A DNA stretch of 54,687 nucleotides, from the NCBI GenBank assembly GCA_002376845.1, contig DFOS01000011.1:1-54687 (forward strand), written 5' to 3'. Positions 15,965 to 24,168 of the stretch are shown in pieces (within the stretch, counting starts at the first letter, position 1; the number at the start of each line of letters is the position of its first letter). This DNA comes from Bdellovibrionaceae bacterium UBA3535 (GTDB taxonomy: Bacteria; Bdellovibrionota; Bdellovibrionia; Bdellovibrionales; UBA840). The notes below the pieces were generated by a model, which saw nothing but the letters and a program-made list of their open reading frames with translations, searched no databases and had not been told where the DNA came from. The position numbers were made by a program, and so were the translations under genes.

Positions 15965-18262
15965 ATGAAACTCTCTTACTCGGTAGGTATTTCAACCAAG
16001 TTGATTTTTGTGGTTACCGCCATCATTGTTGCGGCCATAGGAGCGGTGATTTATATCGCTACCGATTTGTATCAAGAAGAGTCTATCAACCGCATACAAG
16101 TGAATAACAAAGATGCGGTTTTTAATTCATCGCAGAAAATTCAAAACACCTTGGAAGACAGCATTCAGCAGATGAAGTTAATGGCAAAGGTGCTTGAAGA
16201 CAATGGCTTGGAGTCAGAACAAACGCAGAACACCATTTACCGCATTCTATCTGGCTTTGATCGCTTTATTTCCTTTCACATTTATCGCAAAAAATCAGAT
16301 GCGACTTACGAGTTGGTTTTTTCTAGCATATTGGAAACTTCCTTAAGTGAATTTGGGCTTAGCGATAGGCAAGTGGTAGCGCTGCCGGAGATGCAAATTC
16401 TAAATCAGGCAGCCAAAGAAAAACTCTTTTTGGTCAACTCGGGCGTTCACCTAAAGCGGCCCATACTTACCCTGGCCTTTCGCAGTGAAAACCAAGATCA
16501 ACAAAAAGAGGAGTGGCTATTTCGCTCTGAAATTCGTCAATCCGCTTTGCTATCAGCGTTGCCAGAAAATCAAGAAATCACCTCTTTCATTGTCAACCAA
16601 GAAGGGGAAGTGCTGAGTCATACCGACCAGCAGGCAAGACATAAGATCATGGAAGGGCTTAGCTTTTCGAATAAAGATTTTGTACAGCGCATGCTGGCAG
16701 CAAAAAGTGACAACCAACTTGTCGAGTTTAGCGAAAATGCAGAAACATATCTGGGAGCTTACCGAAAAATTCCCATGCTTGATTTGTATGTGGTGGCACA
16801 AGTTCCAAAAAGTTCAGCTCTTGCAACTATTGAGCAAGTTCAATACCGCTCCTTGTTGGTCATGTTAATTGTGATTTCACTAGCTTTTATTATCAACTAT
16901 TTATTCTCCCATTCTCTTACCGGGCCGCTTAAAAATCTATATCAAGCTACAGAAAAAATTGTGGATGGAGACTACAACATAGAATTGCATCGCTCCTCTT
17001 CCGATGAAGTGGGGGCACTAACGGAAGCTTTTAATGATATGGCTTCGGGTTTAAAGGAAAGAGAGAAAATCAAAACCGCCTTTAATAAATTCCACTCCAA
17101 AGAGGTGGCGCAAAAGCTATTGGCTGGCGAAATCAAGCTCGGCGGAGAAAAGAAAATGGTGACCATGCTATTTTCTGATATTCGTGGATTCACCGCTTTA
17201 AGTGAAACTTTATCTCCAGATGAAGTGGTACTTTTACTAAATGAATACCTAAGCGCGATGGTTTCGATTATCTACAAATGGAATGGTGTGGTGGACAAGT
17301 TTATTGGTGATGCCATCATGGCAGTATGGGGAGCACCTGAATCCAAACCTGAGGATGCTTACAATGCTACGCGCGCAGCTTTGGAGATGCGAGCCTTTAT
17401 GAAGAAGTGGAAGGACACCCGTACTGCCGAGGGAAAGGAAACCTTTGATATCGGTATTGGTCTGCATACAGGCGAGGTTTTGGCTGGTAATATCGGCTCG
17501 GAAGAAAGACTGGAGTATACCTGCATTGGTGACAGTGTGAACCAAACCTCCCGCATTGAGGCATCCACGAAAGTGGTGGGTAGCGACATTCTTGTAAGTA
17601 AGGCCACGGCCACCTTGGTAAAAGAAAAGGGCATTCACTTGGGACCGGTTTTAGAGATTGCCGCAAAAGGGAAAAGCAAACCCATTCAAGTGCAACAAGT
17701 AATAGGTTACCGCAATCAAGAGGGCGAGCTTGAGACCACCTTAAGTGCTGAGGAAGTGGCAAAGATGCAGGAGCAAGTGCAAACTAGCTTTGCCGTGGAA
17801 GAAGAAAAAACCAGCCTGATTGCCCCCGATCCAAGTGCCGAGCAGTCAGAAGAGCGCTTTGTGGTAAGAGATGCTGGCAAAGTGCAAGGCCCCTATAGCC
17901 TTGAGGAAATGAAGGTCAAAGTTGGTGGCGGCGAAATCAATCCGAAAGAGGCCACGGTTTTTTCTGAAAGTGGGCAAACGGCCACAGCCCTTCTTAGTTT
18001 GGAAGAATTGGAGCGCCGATCCGGCAAAGCAAAGCCCATTAACATTCCTCCGCCGCCAGAAGAAGTAAGAGAGAAAGCTTTTCAAAATGAATGGTATATA
18101 GCCGGTCCCACTGGCGAGGTGGTGGGACCCTATTCCTATCATGAGTTAGATGCCTACTTAAAAGAGGGGCGAATTCAGCGAACTACCTATGTTTGGCGTA
18201 GCGGACTTGAGGATTGGATCTACCTTTATCAAGTGCCCGGTTTTGAGCGTCGAGGCGCTTAA
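15965..18262 (+). CDS. Membrane adenylate cyclase: Cache sensor, HAMP, CHD, two GYF_2-like domains
   Basis: The 765-residue protein has a TM helix (about 12-32), a periplasmic sensory region of Cache type (35-295), a second TM (298-315), a HAMP linker (316-370) and a class III cyclase domain (395-585). The catalytic set is complete: metal-binding D405 and D449, adenine-type Lys K445, and transition-state N526 and R530. Residues about 625-765 hold two GYF_2-like modules, each with a GPYS turn (GKVQGPYS, GEVVGPYS) and a closing Trp motif in the second. It should make cAMP in response to an envelope signal and dock partners through the GYF_2 tail. It is divergent from the FecR/Fn3 gene, and the same GYF_2 type recurs at 34666-35376. 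Confidence 0.85.
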   Translation: MKLSYSVGISTKLIFVVTAIIVAAIGAVIYIATDLYQEESINRIQVNNKDAVFNSSQKIQNTLEDSIQQMKLMAKVLEDNGLESEQTQNTIYRILSGFDRFISFHIYRKKSDATYELVFSSILETSLSEFGLSDRQVVALPEMQILNQAAKEKLFLVNSGVHLKRPILTLAFRSENQDQQKEEWLFRSEIRQSALLSALPENQEITSFIVNQEGEVLSHTDQQARHKIMEGLSFSNKDFVQRMLAAKSDNQLVEFSENAETYLGAYRKIPMLDLYVVAQVPKSSALATIEQVQYRSLLVMLIVISLAFIINYLFSHSLTGPLKNLYQATEKIVDGDYNIELHRSSSDEVGALTEAFNDMASGLKEREKIKTAFNKFHSKEVAQKLLAGEIKLGGEKKMVTMLFSDIRGFTALSETLSPDEVVLLLNEYLSAMVSIIYKWNGVVDKFIGDAIMAVWGAPESKPEDAYNATRAALEMRAFMKKWKDTRTAEGKETFDIGIGLHTGEVLAGNIGSEERLEYTCIGDSVNQTSRIEASTKVVGSDILVSKATATLVKEKGIHLGPVLEIAAKGKSKPIQVQQVIGYRNQEGELETTLSAEEVAKMQEQVQTSFAVEEEKTSLIAPDPSAEQSEERFVVRDAGKVQGPYSLEEMKVKVGGGEINPKEATVFSESGQTATALLSLEELERRSGKAKPINIPPPPEEVREKAFQNEWYIAGPTGEVVGPYSYHELDAYLKEGRIQRTTYVWRSGLEDWIYLYQVPGFERRGA

Positions 18263-18332
18263 TTTAGCGAAAATTTCCTTGCCATGGAGAGCGGCATTCG
18301 CTACTTTAGCGGCCGCGTCAATTATCTTTTCA

Positions 18333-18361
18333 TTGAGGTTTTTGGCGTTAGCGATTATTTA
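18333..18361 (+). promoter_or_regulatory. Candidate rpsP promoter
   Basis: TTGAGG (18333-18338), a 17-base spacer and TATTTA (18356-18361), followed by AAAGGAG and the rpsP ATG at 18385. Confidence 0.4.
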
Positions 18362-18384
18362 ATGCCTTTCTTAAAGGAGAAACA

Positions 18385-18636
18385 ATGGCTGTTGTAATGC
18401 GTTTAGCACGTGGTGGAAGTACTCACAGACCAGTTTATAGAATTACCGTTGCGGATTCCAGATTACCTCGCGATGGCAAATACTTAGAAGTTTTGGGGCA
18501 GTACAATCCCGCACCTAAAGGTCAGGATAAAGAAATCACACTAGATATGAATCGCGTAAATCACTGGATGGAAAGAGGTGCAAAACCCAGTGAGCGTGTG
18601 AAAAAAATCATCCAAAAGGCCAAGAGCCTCAATTAA
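18385..18636 (+). CDS. rpsP: 30S ribosomal protein S16 (bS16)
   Basis: The 83-residue protein is a full-length bS16: VMRLARGGSTHRPVYRITVADS at the start and the LGQYNP and WMERGAKPSERV segments are the family's core. It binds 16S rRNA and is needed for 30S assembly. A strong AAAGGAG lies before the ATG. It heads the conserved set rpsP-khpA-rimM-trmD-rplS, though here a terminator follows khpA. The usual ffh upstream is absent; the cyclase gene ends 122 bases before. Confidence 0.97.
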   Translation: MAVVMRLARGGSTHRPVYRITVADSRLPRDGKYLEVLGQYNPAPKGQDKEITLDMNRVNHWMERGAKPSERVKKIIQKAKSLN

Positions 18637-18699
18637 GCACTTGTCAGAAGGACGTTTTCGTTTAATATATCTTTAACGGAACGTGGGAATGAGGTTTTA

Positions 18700-18942
18700 A
18701 TGGAAAATGCGTTGAGAGATCTTGTTGAGTTCATGGCAAAATCCCTAGTGGACAAGCCTGAAGAAGTAGAAGTAAGTGAAGTCGCTGGTGAGCAAACCAC
18801 CGTGGTGGAACTAAAAGTATCGAAAGAAGATTTAGGGAAGGTAATTGGTAAGCAGGGTCGTACTGCTAGGTCCATGCGAACCATCCTAAATGCTGCCAGC
18901 ACCAAGCTAAATAAGCGCAGCGTACTAGAAATCGTCGAGTAG
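18700..18942 (+). CDS. khpA: KH-domain RNA-binding protein KhpA
   Basis: The 80-residue protein has one KH domain with the GXXG loop GKQG at residues 50-53 (GKVIGKQGRTARSMRTIL). KhpA-type proteins bind RNA, often with KhpB/EloR, and influence cell envelope growth. The position between rpsP and rimM is the classic one. The length is typical. It is followed by a strong terminator, so rpsP-khpA form a unit of their own. Confidence 0.95.
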   Translation: MENALRDLVEFMAKSLVDKPEEVEVSEVAGEQTTVVELKVSKEDLGKVIGKQGRTARSMRTILNAASTKLNKRSVLEIVE

Positions 18943-18971
18943 AATCCAAATACATTTAATCAATCGATTAT

Positions 18972-18995
18972 AGCCCTGCATGCAGGGCTTTTTTT
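18972..18995 (+). terminator. Rho-independent terminator after khpA
   Basis: AGCCCTGCA pairs perfectly with TGCAGGGCT and is followed by seven T. It separates khpA from rimM. Confidence 0.9.
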
Positions 18996-18999
18996 GTAT

Positions 19000-19152
19000 A
19001 AACTGCTCCCTTTTATTGTTGTTGGATCTTTGTAAATGATTACAGCTCCTAGCTTTATAAGTAGATTGCTAGAAATTACTTAAAAATGCATGGCAAGCAC
19101 ATAAAATCACTAGTTTTTTCTTAAAACCAGCAACATTAAAAGGGAGCAGTTT
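19000..19152. repeat. 153-bp element with long inverted ends (MITE-like)
   Basis: The ends AAACTGCTCCCTTTTA (19000-19015) and its exact complement (19137-19152) make a 16-bp perfect inverted repeat, extended to 26 bp with two mismatches (19000-19025 against 19127-19152). About 101 AT-rich bases lie between, with no coding capacity. It sits between the khpA terminator and the rimM promoter. No clear target-site duplication is seen. It could be a miniature transposable element or a large RNA stem. Confidence 0.55.
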
Positions 19153-19165
19153 CATAAAGAAAGAC

Positions 19166-19193
19166 TTGCGTTTTTTGACTAAATGCGTAAATT
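19166..19193 (+). promoter_or_regulatory. Candidate rimM promoter for a leaderless message
   Basis: TTGCGT (19166-19171), a 16-base spacer and TAAATT (19188-19193). A start seven bases on falls on the A of the rimM ATG (19200), and there is no Shine-Dalgarno before that ATG. Confidence 0.4.
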
Positions 19194-19199
19194 ACCAGC

Positions 19200-19724
19200 A
19201 TGAACTATAAAGCTCTTGGCAAAATTCGGCGCGCCCACGGCATTCGAGGCGAGGTTTTTCTTATCTCCTTTTCTAAACGATTTGATTGGTTGCAAGGACT
19301 AGAAACTTTACGGCTAGTACGTAAGGTAAAAAACGAAAAAGGCGACTGGGAAAATATTGTGGAGTGCTATCCGATAAAAAAACAAAAACCCCATAAGGTT
19401 GGCTACATCCTGGATTTAGAAGGGGTGAAAACTCGCAACCAAGCCGAAGATTTAGAAGGGGCGGTCTTGGAGCTAGCTGCTGAAGATTTAAAACTAGCTA
19501 AAGATGAATTCTACCTTTACCAACTAGAGGGTTTCACCGTTTATCATGCTGGCCAAGAGCTGGGGAAAATCACCGGTTTTTCCACCAACCAAGCACAAGA
19601 TCTTTTACTCGTTAGCGGTGAGAAGAGCTTAGAAATCCCCTATGTCGACGCCTTTATAGTAAAAGTGGACTTTGATAACAAGCAAGTTCACTGCCACTTG
19701 CCTGAGGGGTTTTTGGATCTATAA
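19200..19724 (+). CDS. rimM: 16S rRNA processing protein RimM
   Basis: The 174-residue protein has the RimM beta-barrel N-terminal domain (GKIRRAHGIRGEVFL) and a PRC-barrel C-terminal domain (DEFYLYQLEGFTV, LEIPYVDAFIVKVD). It helps maturation of the 30S head and binds S19. It lies directly before trmD (no spacing between the stop and the ATG), the canonical order. No Shine-Dalgarno is visible, and its promoter suggests a leaderless transcript. Confidence 0.95.
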   Translation: MNYKALGKIRRAHGIRGEVFLISFSKRFDWLQGLETLRLVRKVKNEKGDWENIVECYPIKKQKPHKVGYILDLEGVKTRNQAEDLEGAVLELAAEDLKLAKDEFYLYQLEGFTVYHAGQELGKITGFSTNQAQDLLLVSGEKSLEIPYVDAFIVKVDFDNKQVHCHLPEGFLDL

Positions 19725-20516
19725 ATGCACTTTTCCCTAATCTCACTGTTTCCAGAAGCTTTTAACGCCTTACTTGAAAACGGAGTTATAGCTGGCGCTT
19801 ACAAAAAAGGTCTGTTTCAAGTTTCCCACCATAATCCAAGGGATTTTGTAACCAGCAATTATAAGTCGGTGGATGATGAGCCCTATGGCGGCGGTGACGG
19901 TATGGTGATGTCCTATGAGCCGCTGAAAAGCGCCATCGCTGCGGCAAAAGCGCAAAACCCTCGGGCCAAAATTGTTTATTTATCTCCGGCTGGAAGCCCT
20001 TGGTCCGCTAAACAAGCGGAGACTTATGCCAAACAAAAGCAGGATCTGATTTTGATTGCAGGTCGTTACGCAGGAATAGATCAGCGAATTGTGCACCAAT
20101 ACGTGGATGAAGAAATTTCCATAGGCGATTATGTGGTTAGCGGTGGTGAGCTGCCGGCGATGATTTTAATGGACTCCATATTGCGGCATCTGCCAGGAGT
20201 TTTAGGAAATCTCCATAGTGCCAAGCAAGACTCCTTCCAGGCAAAGCTATTAGAGGCTCCCAGTTTCACCCGTCCGGAGCATACCGAAGGGCTTAGTGTT
20301 CCAAAAACGCTTTTAAGCGGGCATCATGGGAAAATTAGTCAGTGGCGAATGAGTTTACAGCTGCTCCTGACCATGCAAAGGCGCCCCGACCTTCTCCGAC
20401 CCGAGCAGCTTTCCTTAGAGCAGCAAAAGCTATGCAAAGTTTTTTGGCAAAGCACCCCGGAAAAAGAGCGTAAGTTACTGGGATTAGAGGAAAGATTTCC
20501 ATGGCAAGAATCTTGA
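19725..20516 (+). CDS. trmD: tRNA (guanosine(37)-N1)-methyltransferase TrmD
   Basis: The 263-residue protein shows the SPOUT trefoil-knot core of TrmD: IGDYVVSGGELPAMILMDS and the preceding AGRYAGIDQRI, plus the DDEPYGGGDGMVM motif near residues 46-58. It methylates G37 of tRNAs that read CNN codons, which prevents frameshifting. It starts on the base after the rimM stop, so the two are translationally coupled. It is followed by rplS 46 bases on. Confidence 0.97.
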   Translation: MHFSLISLFPEAFNALLENGVIAGAYKKGLFQVSHHNPRDFVTSNYKSVDDEPYGGGDGMVMSYEPLKSAIAAAKAQNPRAKIVYLSPAGSPWSAKQAETYAKQKQDLILIAGRYAGIDQRIVHQYVDEEISIGDYVVSGGELPAMILMDSILRHLPGVLGNLHSAKQDSFQAKLLEAPSFTRPEHTEGLSVPKTLLSGHHGKISQWRMSLQLLLTMQRRPDLLRPEQLSLEQQKLCKVFWQSTPEKERKLLGLEERFPWQES

Positions 20517-20562
20517 CGCGCTCCCTACAAACGTGTTAGCTAGTGTCTTTCAGGAGCAGATG

Positions 20563-20925
20563 ATGAGAGATTTTGTTAATAAGGTTACTAAAGATCAGCA
20601 TAAGTTTATCGACTATCCGAAGTTTCGTTCTGGTGACACAGTAGAAGTACATGTGAAGGTAAAAGAGGGCGAAAAGGAAAGAATCCAAAAATTCAAAGGC
20701 CTTGTTATCAAAGTACAAGGGGAAGATATGGGTAAATCCTTTACCGTGCGAAAAATCTCCAGTGGTATCGGTGTGGAAAGAACCTTTCCATTTGCCTCGC
20801 CAAACATTGATAAGGTGGATGTGATTTCCAAAGGTAAGGTTAGACGCTCCCGTATTTACTACATTCGTAAGCTCTTCGGTAAGAAGGCGCGAATTGAATC
20901 GACGCTGGTTACATCCGGCTCATAA
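20563..20925 (+). CDS. rplS: 50S ribosomal protein L19 (bL19)
   Basis: From this ATG the product is 120 residues, beginning MRDFVNKVTKDQ. The core FRSGDTVEVHVKVKEGEKER, the FTVRKISSGIGVERTFPF segment and the closing KGKVRRSRIYYIRKL are characteristic of bL19, at the 30S-50S interface. A GTG at 20533 extends the frame, but AGGAG just before 20560 points to one of two adjacent ATGs; the second (20563) has the better six-base spacing. A strong terminator follows. Confidence 0.96.
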   Translation: MRDFVNKVTKDQHKFIDYPKFRSGDTVEVHVKVKEGEKERIQKFKGLVIKVQGEDMGKSFTVRKISSGIGVERTFPFASPNIDKVDVISKGKVRRSRIYYIRKLFGKKARIESTLVTSGS

Positions 20926-20928
20926 AAC

Positions 20929-20957
20929 AAAAAGCCAGCTTGTAGCTGGCTTTTTTT
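20929..20957. terminator. Bidirectional terminator between rplS and acpS
   Basis: AGCCAGCT pairs with AGCTGGCT around a TGT loop, with five A before it and seven T after it, so it works in both directions. It lies at the junction of the convergent rplS and acpS genes. Confidence 0.9.
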
Positions 20958-21306
20958 ACGTCTGCAAAAGCACCATACAAATTGCCATGTTTTTTTCATG
21001 ACTCAAACTCAGAGAAATAAAGTCGCACCTTGGAAAGTCGGGGTGGCTTATTCGCGGCGGCTGCTCTTTTTGTGCCAGAACAGAGAATTGGCAAACCCAT
21101 GTCCATGATTTTTTGCCTTGGTAAGCCTTGTACAGAGCTTCTTTGGCAGCCCAACGTGATGCTAGGTAAGAGATGGATTCTTGGTAGTCCGAATAAAATT
21201 GCTGCATCTCCTTATCGCTTAAAAAGCGCCGACAAAAACGCTCACCATGCTTCTCATAGGCTGCAGCAATACGTTGGTTCTCCACCAGATCAAGTCCGAT
21301 TTGCAT
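20956..21306 (-). CDS. acpS: Holo-[acyl-carrier-protein] synthase
   Basis: The 116-residue protein has the AcpS signatures GLDLVEN with the metal ligand D6, the conserved RWAAKEALYKA with E56, and SLSHEKN near the C-terminus. It transfers 4'-phosphopantetheine from CoA to acyl carrier protein, starting fatty-acid synthesis. The ATG at 21306 is preferred to one five codons upstream because family members start here and GGGAGG lies just before it. It overlaps the end of the formamidase gene by 17 bases, so it is the last gene of an operon with kynB. Confidence 0.9.
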   Translation of the reverse strand: MQIGLDLVENQRIAAAYEKHGERFCRRFLSDKEMQQFYSDYQESISYLASRWAAKEALYKAYQGKKSWTWVCQFSVLAQKEQPPRISHPDFPRCDFISLSLSHEKNMAICMVLLQT

Positions 21307-21949
21307 CTTCCTCCCAAACATCCAACAGCACAGCTCTTAAGGGGGCGGCATCAGCGCCCTCGATCTTTAAGGGAAGTGCCGATAAAAAATATTTGCCCTC
21401 CCTCACATGCTCTAAGACCAGGCCCTCTAAGTTTCGCATGCCATGACTTAATAAAGCGTGGTGACTTTCTAAGACTTTGTCATCAAAGGGATCCACCGAG
21501 GGTGTGTCGATACCAACTAGCACACAATTTTTTTCGGCTAAAAAGTCCACAAGCTCTTTGGATAAAGAGGCAAAACGGGAATGAAATTCATTGGGATTTG
21601 GAAAGCTAGAGGTTCTAAAAAGTATTCGCTCTGCTAGGATTTCTTGTTTTATATCTTTTGGATAGATGCGCTTGCCTGGCGCTACTTGTACATCCAGGAC
21701 TTGGCACGGGCCAATGTAGGCGGATAAGTCTAGCTGATCAATATTCTCTGCATGTTCTTGGTAGTGAGAGGGAGCATCGGCATGGGAGCCAATATGCAAA
21801 GTAGTCGTCATTTCACTTAATTCGACGCTAGACCCATCCTGCAAGCGCAAATTGCTTTTGCGGCGAAATTTCGTATCCCCGGGCCAAACCGCCGTTTGTT
21901 CATGAAGACTTGGAGAAATATCAAGAATCGAATACTTAGCGTTGAACAA
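21290..21949 (-). CDS. kynB: Kynurenine formamidase (cyclase family)
   Basis: The 219-residue protein carries the metal-binding motif of the cyclase/KynB family, HIGSHADAPSH, with H52, H56, D58 and H62. Bacterial KynB hydrolyses N-formylkynurenine to kynurenine and formate, the second step of tryptophan breakdown. Tryptophan 2,3-dioxygenase (step one) is encoded divergently 1.35 kb away, which supports this function over other members of the family. It overlaps the flavoenzyme gene before it by 14 bases and acpS after it by 17. It is a little longer than typical KynB. No kynureninase gene is in the window. Confidence 0.82.
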   Translation of the reverse strand: MFNAKYSILDISPSLHEQTAVWPGDTKFRRKSNLRLQDGSSVELSEMTTTLHIGSHADAPSHYQEHAENIDQLDLSAYIGPCQVLDVQVAPGKRIYPKDIKQEILAERILFRTSSFPNPNEFHSRFASLSKELVDFLAEKNCVLVGIDTPSVDPFDDKVLESHHALLSHGMRNLEGLVLEHVREGKYFLSALPLKIEGADAAPLRAVLLDVWEEDANRT

Positions 21950-23189
21950 ATTCTACCCGGCTATTCCAGTTTTTATCATCAAACTTCGGCGCGATAAACT
22001 CACTAAAGGTATGCATATCTTCGATGACTTCATCGGCATTATTATTAAAGAAGTCAAACCAAAGCATTAAGCAATCATCGGGATGAAAGCGCTCTTGAAT
22101 TTGCGCTTTGATGCTTTCCACATTGCCCACCAAGGCATTGTCCGTAGCATTTTCAATTTTGCCATCATCGATGGTACCAGTCATCGCCTGCCAGTAAGCA
22201 CTTAGAGCCTTTTTTGCTTTGTCGCGAGCTTTTTCTTCTTGCTCTTTAGCACTGAGACCTTTTTCGTTATTTAAAAATACAAACGTTGTACGCGGCATAA
22301 AGCTGCGCTCCCACTTACCGCCATCCTTATGGTAAATCTCTGCCATACGCTGGTGGGTCTCTTCGATTTGTTTATCTGGCGTGATGGATAAATTGAAAAC
22401 TTTCACAGGCATAATCTGGTTGGCCTCATCTTGCAGCTGCGGATTGTGAGAGCCAATTGTAAGATTTAACAGGTCAGCGGAGAATTCTTGCGGCACCACC
22501 TTAGTGTTTTCAAATTCATAAAACTTTTCTACGGGGTAGCTGGTTAGCTCTTCTTTTGATGCCACCATTTTTGAAAACTTTTTCCATTCTTCTGGGCTTT
22601 TAAAATGTCTCTTATCCAGATAGCGAATGGCAATATCGTCAGAACAAAATTCTTCCTTGTTAAGAAGACGCAAAAATATTTCGCTGGCCTCGGAGAAGGC
22701 CTGATTCTTAAAAGCCGGCCAAAACAAAGATTCCACTTTGTTACGCGGTTTTAGGCCAAGGGTGCGCGACATAAAGTCAAATCTTCCTGCCGAGTAGCCT
22801 ATATGCAATTTTCGTTCGTCTTCAATTGCTTCTTGCTGACTTAAAAAAGTTGCCACACGTTCGGCATGGGCAATGGGACCACCGTTGGTTAGAAGATTCA
22901 TGATGGCCGAGCCCAATTCGATATTTTTTGTGGAAGCATAAACGGTGCGCGCCAACTGTAGTATGTCGGTATTTAATCCTACCTCGCCTTGCCAATGCGG
23001 AATGACGGCATTTTTATGTTTTTTTTGTGCTTGTGAGGACAAATGTGATTCGGCAATCCAGGCACGCTGAAAACCCATCTCATCGGCAGCACGGATTTGG
23101 CGAAAGAAGTTTTGCCAAATTTGCTTTTCGCTGGGCATTTGGTTGTCGATAGGGCATTGGCTGATGGAGAAAAATAGATCAAATTGCAT
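21936..23189 (-). CDS. Luciferase-like (LLM class) flavin-dependent monooxygenase
   Basis: The product (417 aa from this ATG) begins MQFDLFFSISQCP, a typical first beta-strand of the bacterial luciferase-like TIM barrel, and contains ADEMGFQRAWIAESHL and LELGSAIMNLLT-like segments (written here in part) that match the family's helix-strand pairs near the flavin site. These FMNH2-dependent enzymes oxygenate small molecules; the substrate is unknown. Neighbours kynB and kynA suggest it may act on an indole or kynurenine-type compound, an inference only. The frame extends 28 codons upstream to 23273, but that part is not family-like. The last 14 bases overlap kynB, so co-expression is likely. 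Confidence 0.75.
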   Translation of the reverse strand: MQFDLFFSISQCPIDNQMPSEKQIWQNFFRQIRAADEMGFQRAWIAESHLSSQAQKKHKNAVIPHWQGEVGLNTDILQLARTVYASTKNIELGSAIMNLLTNGGPIAHAERVATFLSQQEAIEDERKLHIGYSAGRFDFMSRTLGLKPRNKVESLFWPAFKNQAFSEASEIFLRLLNKEEFCSDDIAIRYLDKRHFKSPEEWKKFSKMVASKEELTSYPVEKFYEFENTKVVPQEFSADLLNLTIGSHNPQLQDEANQIMPVKVFNLSITPDKQIEETHQRMAEIYHKDGGKWERSFMPRTTFVFLNNEKGLSAKEQEEKARDKAKKALSAYWQAMTGTIDDGKIENATDNALVGNVESIKAQIQERFHPDDCLMLWFDFFNNNADEVIEDMHTFSEFIAPKFDDKNWNSRVEFVQR

Positions 23190-23301
23190 ATTGTGATCTA
23201 GGATAGAAAAAATGCATTTTCTGGCCAATGAATTTCTTGAATAACGCATTTGGTAATGGGCCGAACTAGACAAGATTCGACTTTAATACGAGATTAGGGG
23301 C

Positions 23302-24168
23302 ATGAAAGATCCTGGGGAATTTGGTGTAGAAGCGCCTAAAAAACAAGATTTAACCTATGATTCGTATCTTAAGGTGCAAGAGCTCTTAGAAACGCAAAAA
23401 CCACTTAGTAAACCGCAAGTACATGATGAGATGCTTTTTATTATCATTCACCAAGTTTATGAGCTCTGGTTTAAGCAAATCCTACATGAGATTGGTGCGC
23501 TAGAAAAAGCCATTGAGGCTGATGAGGTAATTTTCTCAATTAAAATTCTTAAGCGCATCTTAAGAATACAGGATGTTTTGAATCAGCAAATTCAAGTTCT
23601 TGAAACCATGACGCCCAATGATTTTAATTATTTTCGTTCGCTTCTTAATCCTGCAAGTGGTTTTCAATCTTATCAATTTCGAATCTTAGAATTTCGTCTA
23701 GGTATTCGCAATGCTGCTTACACTCGCTTTTATGAAAAACAACCACAAGCTAAAAAACAATTGGAAGATATTTTACAGCAAAGTACTTTCTACGATACTT
23801 GTTTGCATTTTTTAGCAAGGCAGGGCTTAGAAATTCCTACGGAACATTTCCACAGAGATTTAAGTCGTAGTCATAATCCGAGTGAGAAAATTGCCAGCGA
23901 GATGGCTAAGGTTTATCAAAACCCGAAAAAACATGTGCAGCTGTATGAATTTCTAGAATTGCTCCTGGATATGGATCAAAAAATGGGAATCTGGCGCTTT
24001 CGGCATGTTCAAATGGTGGAAAGAATCATCGGTATCACCATGGGTACCGGCGGCTCCAGGGGGGTAGATTATTTGAATTCCACTTTGGGCAAACGAGCAT
24101 TCCCCGAAATTTGGTTGTCGCGCAAATACATCATTGATGCTTTAGGAGAAAAACCTGGTGAGCTTTAA
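23302..24168 (+). CDS. kynA: Tryptophan 2,3-dioxygenase
   Basis: The 288-residue protein is a full-length haem TDO. The distal-pocket His H50 lies in HQVYELWFKQ, substrate-binding R112 in FRSLLNPASGFQS, and the proximal haem ligand H235 in RFRHVQMVERIIG. The loop GTGGSRGVDYL near 248-258 is the conserved substrate-closing segment. It opens the indole ring of L-tryptophan to N-formylkynurenine. It is transcribed away from the flavoenzyme-kynB-acpS operon and overlaps rnhB by 11 bases. TTAGGGG is close to the ATG. Confidence 0.95.
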   Translation: MKDPGEFGVEAPKKQDLTYDSYLKVQELLETQKPLSKPQVHDEMLFIIIHQVYELWFKQILHEIGALEKAIEADEVIFSIKILKRILRIQDVLNQQIQVLETMTPNDFNYFRSLLNPASGFQSYQFRILEFRLGIRNAAYTRFYEKQPQAKKQLEDILQQSTFYDTCLHFLARQGLEIPTEHFHRDLSRSHNPSEKIASEMAKVYQNPKKHVQLYEFLELLLDMDQKMGIWRFRHVQMVERIIGITMGTGGSRGVDYLNSTLGKRAFPEIWLSRKYIIDALGEKPGEL

